Assembly: GCA_005882415.1 (NCBI GenBank)
Contig: VBAE01000262.1
Coordinates: 1 to 7,549 of the forward strand
DNA from: Alphaproteobacteria bacterium
GTDB taxonomy: Bacteria > Pseudomonadota > Alphaproteobacteria > Sphingomonadales > Sphingomonadaceae
Length of the DNA: 7,549 nt
Reading direction: 5' to 3'
The notes under the pieces: generated by a model
The model's input: the letters and a program-made list of their open reading frames with translations, nothing else
Databases searched by the model: none
Told to the model about the DNA's origin: nothing
Position numbers and translations under genes: made by a program
Shown here: positions 1 to 5,370 of the stretch, in pieces
Layout: each line of letters starts with the position of its first letter
How positions within the stretch are numbered: position 1 is the first letter of the stretch

Positions 1-191
1 ACCTTAACGGGATCGGACTGGTCAAGACGATCAAGGCCGAGCTGCCCGATACGCACGTCGTCGTCTTCACGATCTGCAAGTGCGAGGAGCTGATCGTGGC
101 GGCGATGCGCGCCGGCGCGAGCGGCTATGTCGTCAAAGCCGACTCGGGCAGCGACCTCCTCTCCACCCTCCAGAGCCTCTCAGCCGCCTAA
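1..191 (+). CDS. Response-regulator receiver domain, C-terminal half (5'-truncated)
   Basis: The reading frame beginning with the codon at base 3 gives 62 residues up to TAA at 189-191; the N-terminus, with the phosphoacceptor Asp, lies outside the window. Visible landmarks of the CheY-like fold are the N-G-I-G-L turn after beta-3, the VVVFT strand ending in the conserved Thr, the helix AAMRAGASGY, and the conserved Lys in YVVKAD followed by a last amphipathic helix (DLLSTLQSL). The GASGY..K pattern is closest to NarL/FixJ-type receivers. The protein stops right after the last receiver helix, so it has no C-terminal HTH output domain. It is either a stand-alone receiver or the terminal receiver of a longer protein such as a hybrid kinase. 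The beta-4/alpha-4 loop carries an unusual C-K-C. It lies in the same orientation as the pilus genes, but nothing here proves that it controls them. Confidence 0.85.
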   Translation, partial: LNGIGLVKTIKAELPDTHVVVFTICKCEELIVAAMRAGASGYVVKADSGSDLLSTLQSLSAA

Positions 192-217
192 CAGGCAGCT
201 CCCGCAGGGCTTATCCC

Positions 218-232
218 GTCCCGTTTCGGGAC
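218..232 (+). terminator. Possible weak intrinsic terminator after the receiver gene
   Basis: A perfect 6-bp inverted repeat (GTCCCG, loop TTT, CGGGAC) starts 26 bases after the receiver gene's stop and is followed directly by TTT. The stem is GC-rich but the T tract is only three bases, so termination may be partial. A second small inverted repeat (CCGCC/GGCGG, 244-258) lies just downstream. The rest of the 192-332 gap shows no promoter motif I can defend; the pilus operon promoter probably lies here because the next gene begins at 333. Confidence 0.4.
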
Positions 233-332
233 TTTCCCCGATGCCGCCGCACAGGCGGACACCCGACAAGACAAGGCTTCGATCCGCCGAACGGGGGGCA
301 GCCGCTTCACGTGGGTCTTTGAAGGGGGAGCG

Positions 333-1001
333 ATGCACTCGCTGGCCGCACTCATCCGCAATCCGCGCCGGGCCTCACCCGGCGGGTGCAGGCATATGTG
401 CGCGGCGCTCCTCCTCCTCATCGCAGCAACGATCCCCCTCACCCCGGCAGCGGCGCAGATCACCGCCTACGCCCCCGGCGAGGGCAATCCGAACAACATC
501 CAGCTCCCGATCGACGTCATCGCCTCGGTCGGCGGCCGCTGCGGCTTCGCGGTGAGCGGCGCCCCGTCCGGAAGCTTCGACCAGCGCAATTTCGACGTTA
601 CCGGCTTCACCCACGATTTCCTCTTCTCATTGAATTGCACCGGCCCCGCGCGGGTCGGCGTGGTGTCGAGCAATGGCGGCCTCAAGACGTCCGGCGCGGT
701 CCCCGCGGGCTATTCCGCGGTCGCGCCCTACAACGTCTCGCTTCACCTGGTCAGCAACACCGCTGCGGTGGCCGACGGGACCTGCGCCGTCGCGACCCTG
801 ATCGCCGGCACCGGCACCTGCGCTGCCTTCCTCGGCCCGGCCAGCTCCACCCAGGGGCTGCGCATCTCCGCGCCCTCCACCAACCAGACGGGGTCGTACC
901 TCCGGGTCGTCGCCGCCGCCTACAACCAGGTGACGGGGCCCACCCTCGTAGCCGGGGAATATGCCGATACGCTCACCATCACTTTGAGCGCAGCACCCTA
1001 G
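333..1001 (+). CDS. Exported pilus-subunit-like protein, four-cysteine variant (subunit A)
   Basis: First gene of the subunit series, 222 residues. The hydrophobic signal segment ALLLLIAATIPLTPAAAQ follows an unusually long basic N-region of about 22 residues. AAGGGGG at 322-328, four bases from the ATG, supports this start; an in-frame ATG at 396 would give a more ordinary signal peptide and cannot be excluded. The mature protein has about 27 residues before its first Cys (C70), longer than in the other subunits. C102 is the shared second Cys, and an additional pair, C151 and C163, is unique to this protein. The C-terminus AGEYADTLTITL is the shared last beta-strand. The segment from NCTGP to SSNGGL and the later APYNVSL resemble the subunits at 3427 and 4011 rather than its immediate neighbours. 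The role, perhaps tip or specialised minor subunit, is inferred from these differences and its lead position. No adhesin domain is recognised. Confidence 0.75.
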   Translation: MHSLAALIRNPRRASPGGCRHMCAALLLLIAATIPLTPAAAQITAYAPGEGNPNNIQLPIDVIASVGGRCGFAVSGAPSGSFDQRNFDVTGFTHDFLFSLNCTGPARVGVVSSNGGLKTSGAVPAGYSAVAPYNVSLHLVSNTAAVADGTCAVATLIAGTGTCAAFLGPASSTQGLRISAPSTNQTGSYLRVVAAAYNQVTGPTLVAGEYADTLTITLSAAP

Positions 1002-1046
1002 TTACAGTTTCGTTTTTCGTCATCGGGCCGGGCAGTCCGGCAAAGC

Positions 1047-1052
1047 AAGGAG
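1047..1052 (+). promoter_or_regulatory. Strong ribosome binding site for subunit B
   Basis: AAGGAG lies six bases before the ATG at 1059. It is the best Shine-Dalgarno match in the window and sits at the end of a 57-base untranslated spacer, which suggests subunit B is translated at a high rate and independently of the gene before it. Confidence 0.75.
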
Positions 1053-1058
1053 CAAGAG

Positions 1059-1655
1059 ATGAACAAGGTCCTCCTCACCGCTTTGGCCGCCGCTTCGGCG
1101 CTCGCCATCGCAAGCCCCGCGGCCGCGCAGACGGCAACGGGAGTGGTCAACATCACCGGCAATGTCGACAGCAAGTGCATCGTCATCGCCCCCGGCACGC
1201 CGACCGGCGGCAACGCCTTCGGCGGCACGGTAAGCCTCGGCAACCTCGCCCAGGCCAACGGCACGCTCGAGTCGACCGCGACTCTGGAGAGCCGCTTCGC
1301 GGCGGCCGGCGCGGCCAATCTCGAATATCGGGTGGTCTGCACCGCGGCGAGCACCAAGATCTCGGTCGATGCCGACCCGATCACCACCGCGGCCGCGTCG
1401 ACCACCGGCTATTCGAACACCGTCCAGTACCAGGCGAACGTCGCGGTGCTGCTCGCCAATTCGACGCCCACCCCGCTGGTCAACGATTCGCTGGCCGTGG
1501 CCGCGACCGAGACGACCTATCCCGATCGCCTCAAGGCCTCGGTGAACAACATCATCGTTACGGCGAGCAACTTCCGGAGCGCGGCGGCCACCGACGTCAT
1601 GCTCGCCGGCGCCTACACCGGCAAGATCACCATCATCGTTACGCCGACGGCGTAA
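1059..1655 (+). CDS. Exported pilus-subunit-like protein (subunit B), candidate major pilin
   Basis: 198 residues with a signal peptide ending in SPAAAQ at residue 24. The mature N-terminus TATGVVNITGNV has alternating hydrophobic residues, as expected of a donor strand, and leads to C40. The second Cys, C94, is in YRVVCTAA, so one disulfide is likely. The middle contains VSLGNLAQANGTL and GYSNTVQYQANV, both with counterparts in the next three subunits. The C-terminus AGAYTGKITIIV matches the shared last strand. It most resembles the following gene (TGVVNITGNVDSKC against TGTVDVTGTVTDRC), suggesting tandem duplication. Its very good ribosome site and position before the 2230-2260 hairpin make it a candidate for the most abundant shaft subunit; this is inference. 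The overall plan is reminiscent of spore-coat-U/Csu-type archaic pilins, but I cannot confirm that family by eye. Confidence 0.8.
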   Translation: MNKVLLTALAAASALAIASPAAAQTATGVVNITGNVDSKCIVIAPGTPTGGNAFGGTVSLGNLAQANGTLESTATLESRFAAAGAANLEYRVVCTAASTKISVDADPITTAAASTTGYSNTVQYQANVAVLLANSTPTPLVNDSLAVAATETTYPDRLKASVNNIIVTASNFRSAAATDVMLAGAYTGKITIIVTPTA

Positions 1656-1686
1656 TCCTTTTAACTTTTCCTTGGGAGTCAACGAC

Positions 1687-2220
1687 ATGAAGAAGCTTCT
1701 CATAGCGGGTATCTGCACCGTCGCGTTTGGCACGGCCACCCCGGCCTTCGCCCAGGTGACCGGAACGGTGGACGTCACCGGCACCGTCACCGACCGCTGC
1801 CAGTTCACCAGCAACGGCAACGCCCTCATTAACCTCGGCGAGATTTCCGGAACCGACGGCAAGCTCGACACGGCGATCGTCGATGCCGGCCAGGCGACCC
1901 TGCAGGGCTGGTGCAACGGCGCCGCCGCGACGATCGGAGTCGAGGCCCATCCGCTGCTCAACCCCGCGGCCGGAGCGACGGGCTTCGACACGCGCGTCGA
2001 CTATAAGGCGATCGCCACCGCGGGGACCGCCGCGCCCACCGACCTTACCACCGACGCCGGGGCCGGCACGCCCGTCCTGCTCGGCCTGTTCAACGGAAAC
2101 ATCGTCGTCGACATCGACAACTCCTCCTCGCCCACCAGCGGCCTGATGGTCGCGGGCGACTATGTCGGAAGCATCGTCGTCACCCTGACGCCCAATGTCA
2201 GCTTCGGCGCGCCGGCCTAG
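1687..2220 (+). CDS. Exported pilus-subunit-like protein (subunit C), candidate major pilin
   Basis: 177 residues from the ATG at 1687. GGGAG at 1674-1678, eight bases upstream, fixes this start over an in-frame TTG at 1672. The signal peptide begins MKKLLIAG and ends PAFAQ at residue 23. The mature protein has C38 in TDRCQF and C76 in GWCNGA, the shared pair, with INLGEISGTDGKL between them, parallel to VSLGNLAQANGTL in subunit B. GFDTRVDYKAI and the final AGDYVGSIVVTLTP complete the common plan; about seven residues trail the last strand. A 31-base AT-rich spacer separates it from subunit B, its closest relative here. It is the last gene before the strong hairpin at 2230-2260. The function as a chaperone-usher pilus subunit is inferred from architecture and context. 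Confidence 0.8.
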   Translation: MKKLLIAGICTVAFGTATPAFAQVTGTVDVTGTVTDRCQFTSNGNALINLGEISGTDGKLDTAIVDAGQATLQGWCNGAAATIGVEAHPLLNPAAGATGFDTRVDYKAIATAGTAAPTDLTTDAGAGTPVLLGLFNGNIVVDIDNSSSPTSGLMVAGDYVGSIVVTLTPNVSFGAPA

Positions 2221-2229
2221 GCGGGCGAC

Positions 2230-2260
2230 AAGGCCCGGGGCGGATCGCGTCCCGGGCCTT
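2230..2260 (+). terminator. Strong intergenic hairpin: likely attenuator or mRNA-stabilising stem
   Basis: A perfect 10-bp inverted repeat (AAGGCCCGGG at 2230-2239, CCCGGGCCTT at 2251-2260) begins nine bases after the stop of subunit C. The inner bases add G-U, C-G and G-C pairs (2240-2242 with 2248-2250), giving a stem of about 13 bp with a GATCG loop. The 3' side runs into CTTCCTCG, with no real U tract, so full intrinsic termination is doubtful. Hairpins after major pilin genes in chaperone-usher operons can cause partial termination or protect the upstream mRNA from 3' decay; either would raise A-B-C products over the genes that follow. The structure is seen in the sequence; the function is inferred. 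Confidence 0.65.
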
Positions 2261-2278
2261 CCTCGAACGGAAGGGAGC

Positions 2279-2863
2279 ATGATGAGGCCGGCCTGTCTTG
2301 CGATTGCATTGCTGATGTCGGCTTCGGCCGGCAGCGCGGGCGCGCAAGCGGCGAAGACCGGCGACGTCCCGGTCAGCGCCAATGTCGACGGAGTCTGCCG
2401 GCTCGGCCCACCGTCGCGCCCTTCGGTCAATTTCGGCGACATCGCCGCGCACTCGGGCGCAAGGGTCGGGCGCCTCGCCGCCCTCCTCGAAGTGACCGTC
2501 GACCTCCCCCATTCCTACTGCAATTTCGGCGGCACCAAGGTGACGATCCGAGCCGAGGCGCTGGTCAGCCCAGACGTCTCCGAGCTCCCGCCGGGCTTCG
2601 CCCGCGCGGTCAACTATACGTCGACCGTAACCACCTGGGCGACGACCGCGCCGCTGATCACCACCTCTGCAAGCGCCGACGGCGCCTCTCCGGTCGCGGA
2701 AGGATCGGGCGGCACCGAGCCGGCGGCCAAGCTCACCGATCTCACCCTCGCTCTGTCCGGCTTCAACGTGCCGTCCGACGCGAGGCTGATGGCCGGCAAT
2801 TATCACGGCCAGATCACCATCACATTGGGCCCGGCAGTAACCGACGCGCCGGAAGGAGAATGA
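2279..2863 (+). CDS. Exported pilus-subunit-like protein (subunit D)
   Basis: 194 residues from the first of two adjacent ATGs (2279 and 2282). AAGGGAG at 2271-2277 is better spaced for the second, so the protein may be one residue shorter. The signal peptide ends GSAGAQ near residue 23. The mature N-terminus carries DVPVSANVDGV, then C40; the second Cys, C81, is in SYCNFGG. VNFGDIAAHSG is the counterpart of the LGNL and LGEI motifs of subunits B and C. PPGFARAVNYTSTV, a threonine- and serine-rich segment, and AGNYHGQITITLGP follow, with about nine extra C-terminal residues ending in an acidic stretch. PPGF, a Trp after the Y strand, and TTSAS pair it with subunit E. It is the first gene after the strong hairpin, and its stop TGA overlaps an ATG at 2860. 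Confidence 0.8.
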   Translation: MMRPACLAIALLMSASAGSAGAQAAKTGDVPVSANVDGVCRLGPPSRPSVNFGDIAAHSGARVGRLAALLEVTVDLPHSYCNFGGTKVTIRAEALVSPDVSELPPGFARAVNYTSTVTTWATTAPLITTSASADGASPVAEGSGGTEPAAKLTDLTLALSGFNVPSDARLMAGNYHGQITITLGPAVTDAPEGE

Positions 2864-2865
2864 CA

Positions 2866-3423
2866 ATGAAGTTCGTCAGCTTAGGCCTTACGGCCCTCCT
2901 CGCCGCCGCCTCCGGCGCCGCTTCGGCGCAATCTTCCTCGGGCCTTCCGACTCCCTTCTCGGTGATCGGCAACGTGCCCGTCCTCTGCACCGCGGGAACG
3001 CTCACCGAAGACAATGGCGTGTTCGCGGTCGGCGTTCTGGTCGATCTCTCCACCGGCCTCCTCCGCCACGACCTGTCGGCGCCGCCCAAGGTGCTCCACG
3101 GCACCTTCTGCACGTCGCGAAGCACGATCACGATCGAGGCGACCGCTCTGATCGCGCAGGCCTCCACCGGCACTCCGCCGGCGGGCTTCTCGAACAGCGT
3201 CGACTTCACCGCCAAGGCCGAGGGTTGGACCCCGAGCCCGGCCGTCTTCACCACCAGCGCCGCGACCAATCCGAACGCCGTGCAGACCCGCGACACCGGC
3301 TTCACCGGCGACATTACGGTCAGCATCGGCGATTTCACCACCGTCGGCGGGCCGGGTCTGAGGCTGGTCGAGGATCCGCTCTACCAGGGCGCGGTCGTCG
3401 TCACCCTCGCGGCTGCGAACTAG
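2866..3423 (+). CDS. Exported pilus-subunit-like protein (subunit E)
   Basis: 185 residues from the ATG at 2866. An ATG at 2860 overlaps the previous stop (ATGA), but AGGAG at 2854-2858 stands seven bases from 2866 and only one base from 2860, so 2866 is preferred. The signal peptide MKFVSLGLTALLAA ends in ASAQ at residue 22. FSVIGNVPVLC gives the donor-like strand and C41; the second Cys, C82, is in GTFCTSR. PPAGFSNSVDFTAKAEGW and VFTTSAATNP match subunit D closely, which points to a D/E duplication. The final strand LYQGAVVVTL lacks the AG-x-Y form of its relatives and reads DPLYQG instead, so it is the most divergent at the C-terminus. Likely a minor or alternative shaft subunit; the role is inferred. 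Confidence 0.8.
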   Translation: MKFVSLGLTALLAAASGAASAQSSSGLPTPFSVIGNVPVLCTAGTLTEDNGVFAVGVLVDLSTGLLRHDLSAPPKVLHGTFCTSRSTITIEATALIAQASTGTPPAGFSNSVDFTAKAEGWTPSPAVFTTSAATNPNAVQTRDTGFTGDITVSIGDFTTVGGPGLRLVEDPLYQGAVVVTLAAAN

Positions 3424-3426
3424 GGC

Positions 3427-4014
3427 ATGACGCTTCGCCTCCTTCTCCTTCTCGGCGCGGGCGCATTGCCGGCGGCGGCGGGGGCGCAGGTGGCGCCGGT
3501 GACCCGCTCCGTCCCCGTGACCGCGAGCGCTCCGCCGGTCTGCGCGATCCGGGAGCCGATCGTCGCGGCGGGCGGCCAGATCAATTTCCGGGGCTTGAAC
3601 GGCAACACGCTCCAGATCGATCATCTCGTCGATCCGCACACCCTCGCCGCCGCCGCGGCCTCGGTGAACATCACCTTCGACGCGGTCTGCAACTATCCGC
3701 ACCGCCTGATCCTCGAAGCGCAGAATAACGGCCTCTGGCAGACGTCGCAGCGGCCCCCGGACGCGCCGCCCGGCTTCGCTTATGCGGTGCCTTACACGGC
3801 GACGATCGACTGGGGCGTGGAACATGGCCGGCTCGAGGCCGACGCCAAGGTCCGGCGGATCGCCGACCGCTCGATCCTCGTCGACCATCCGACCAGCGGC
3901 GAGATCACCATTCGGCTCGAGATCGACGCCGGCGCCTCCAACACCCAGGCCAATGCGCCGCTGCTCGCCGGATCCTATGGCGACACCCTCCGCATCACGC
4001 TGGAGCCGCAATGA
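3427..4014 (+). CDS. Exported pilus-subunit-like protein (subunit F)
   Basis: 195 residues, starting three bases after the stop of subunit E. The only ribosome-site match, AGGG, is one base from the ATG, so translation is probably coupled to the gene before. The signal peptide MTLRLLLLLGAGAL ends in AGAQ at residue 21. RSVPVTASAPPVC gives the donor-like strand and C39; the second Cys, C88, is in DAVCNYPHRL. With subunit G it shares C-N-x-P-H-x-L, an x-G-L/M turn, a PY....W strand (VPYTATIDW) and the Y-x-D ending (AGSYGDTLRITL). These features separate F, G and A from the B-to-E group. It lacks the Leu/Phe-Gly motif between the cysteines. It has a single domain, so it is not a typical two-domain tip adhesin. 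Confidence 0.78.
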   Translation: MTLRLLLLLGAGALPAAAGAQVAPVTRSVPVTASAPPVCAIREPIVAAGGQINFRGLNGNTLQIDHLVDPHTLAAAAASVNITFDAVCNYPHRLILEAQNNGLWQTSQRPPDAPPGFAYAVPYTATIDWGVEHGRLEADAKVRRIADRSILVDHPTSGEITIRLEIDAGASNTQANAPLLAGSYGDTLRITLEPQ

Positions 4015-4580
4015 CGGTCCGGCGCGCCCTCCTCCCCCTCCTCCTGCTCGCGCCGTCCGCGCTTGCCGCCCAGACTCCTCAGAGCGGCCAGGGCAGGCTC
4101 GAGATCGTCGGCGACGCGCCCGGCGCCTGCGTCGTCATCGGCCCGGCCACCGCCGGACCCGCGACCAATGCCAGCTACGCCGCGGAAGGGCCGTCGAGCG
4201 GACAGCTCCGGATCACCCAGATGGTCACCGCCCCCGACTCGGTGTCGCGGGGCGCGACCGCCGAGTTCGCCCTCACCGTCATCTGCAATTCGCCGCACCA
4301 GCTTGTGCTGAGGAGCGAAAAGGGCGGGATGCGGCTGGACGGCGGAGGCGCGAAGGCGGCCTCAGGCCCGTTCGCCTCGGTCCTGCCGTACGAGATGCGG
4401 GCTAGCTGGCTCGGCGAGGAGGGCTCGGCGGCCAGCGACGCGGGGGGGCCGCTAGTCATGCGATCGAACCGAAGCGGCGCCGGGCAGCTCTCGCTGGCCG
4501 TCGTCGTGCCGCAGGGGGTGCGGCTGCTTGCGGGCGACTATCGCGACTCCGTGATCCTGGAGTTCCGGGCCGCGGACTGA
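4011..4580 (+). CDS. Exported pilus-subunit-like protein (subunit G)
   Basis: 189 residues; the ATG at 4011 overlaps the stop of subunit F (ATGA), and GGAG at 4002-4005 is five bases upstream. The signal peptide MTVRRALLPLLLL ends in LAAQ at residue 21. GRLEIVGDAPGAC supplies the donor-like strand and C40; C92 is in TVICNSPHQLVL, nearly parallel to subunit F. VLPYEMRASW matches VPYTATIDW of F, and the end AGDYRDSVILEF is the shared last strand. A run of seven G bases (4442-4448) falls inside the gene and could slip in replication, though the frame is intact here. It is the last subunit before the chaperone, separated by 16 bases. A pilus-subunit role is inferred from family resemblance within the window and from position. 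Confidence 0.78.
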   Translation: MTVRRALLPLLLLAPSALAAQTPQSGQGRLEIVGDAPGACVVIGPATAGPATNASYAAEGPSSGQLRITQMVTAPDSVSRGATAEFALTVICNSPHQLVLRSEKGGMRLDGGGAKAASGPFASVLPYEMRASWLGEEGSAASDAGGPLVMRSNRSGAGQLSLAVVVPQGVRLLAGDYRDSVILEFRAAD

Positions 4581-4596
4581 TCCTGAAAAAAGGAAA

Positions 4597-5370
4597 ATGG
4601 GGGGTGCAAAGGTGAGGAACACGATCAGAAAATGGCTCTTGCGGATCGCTGCCTTCGCGGCGGCGGTCGGGCTCTCGGGCGCAGTCGTAGCGATGACGGT
4701 GCAGCCGATCGTCGTCAATCTTTCCACCTCGGGTAAGGGGATGACCCAGGTGGTGACGGTGGAGAACACCTTCGCCAATCCGCTCCCGGTCGAGATCCGG
4801 GTCGAGGACCTCAGCCTCGAGCCCGACGGGGTCAAGGGCACGGGCAAGGACAGCGGCGACCTGCTCGTCTTCCCGGTCCAGGCGATGATCAAGCCGGGCG
4901 AGACCCAGACCTTCCGCGTCCAATATGTCGGCAATCCCGACCTCGCCAAGTCCAAGCATTATTATGCGACGGTGGCCCAGCTCCCGGTCGAGCTTCCCCA
5001 CGGCCAGTCCGCGATCCAGATCCTCTACAATTTCCAGATCCTGGTGAGCGTCTCGCCCCAGGGCGCCAAGCCCGACCTCAAGGTCACGGGCGCCTCCATC
5101 GGCCACGATCCGGCCGGAAAACCGGTGCCGGTGGTGACGCTCAGCAACGCGTCCAACGCCCATGGCTACCTGTCGCAGGGGCGCCTCCGGATCGTGGAGC
5201 GCGACAGCGCGGGCAAGGAAGTCTTCCGGCGCACCCTTTCGGGGCCGGAGATCCAGCAGACGATCGGCTTCGGCCTGGTCGGCGCCGGGCAGACCCGCAA
5301 GGTGCAGGTCCCGGTTGAGCTGCCGCAGGACGGGGGCAGCGTCGAGGCCCAGTTCACGCCCGGTGGCTGA
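4597..5370 (+). CDS. PapD-like periplasmic pilus chaperone
   Basis: 257 residues, the usual size for the family. The basic N-terminus (RNTIRKWLLR) and hydrophobic stretch form a signal peptide, with cleavage near residue 32 (GAVVA). Domain 1 has the first strand (VQPIVVNLS), VVTVENTFANPLPVEIRVED, then KPGETQTFRVQYVG and HYYATVAQLPVELP (about 98-134). The alternating-hydrophobic strand QILYNFQILVSVSP (about 141-154), matching the chaperone G1 donor strand, precedes domain 2, which contains VVTLSNASNAHGYLS. Such chaperones cap subunits in the periplasm by donor-strand complementation and hand them to the usher. The classical R-x-R at the start of PapD is not obvious, and there are no cysteines, which suits a divergent archaic-type chaperone. 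The ATG has AAGGA only two bases away; an in-frame GTG at 4612, after a G6 run, is an alternative start. Confidence 0.93.
   Translation: MGGAKVRNTIRKWLLRIAAFAAAVGLSGAVVAMTVQPIVVNLSTSGKGMTQVVTVENTFANPLPVEIRVEDLSLEPDGVKGTGKDSGDLLVFPVQAMIKPGETQTFRVQYVGNPDLAKSKHYYATVAQLPVELPHGQSAIQILYNFQILVSVSPQGAKPDLKVTGASIGHDPAGKPVPVVTLSNASNAHGYLSQGRLRIVERDSAGKEVFRRTLSGPEIQQTIGFGLVGAGQTRKVQVPVELPQDGGSVEAQFTPGG

Noticed and set aside
192..332. Promoter for the pilus operon
   Set aside because: A promoter is expected here, but no convincing -35/-10 or sigma-54 element could be picked out in this GC-rich stretch, so none was annotated.
1027..1041. GCCGG/CCGGC inverted repeat in the A-B gap as a terminator
   Set aside because: Only a 5-bp stem, with its T-rich tract before rather than after it; it may affect the leader of subunit B but does not look like a terminator.
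386..1690. 434-residue + strand open frame overlapping subunits A and B
   Set aside because: Composition rich in Arg, Pro, His and Gly typical of an out-of-frame reading; the two overlapped genes have signal peptides and conserved motifs.
1059..3423. Firm assignment of subunits to the spore coat protein U domain
   Set aside because: The plan is similar (two cysteines, Gly-containing strand after the first Cys, final G-x-Y strand), but the diagnostic pattern could not be confirmed by eye, so it is offered only as a possibility.
2881..4011. 376-residue open frame on the - strand opposite subunits E and F
   Set aside because: Arg/Gly/Ala-rich with no signal peptide or domain, lying fully over two well-supported + strand genes.
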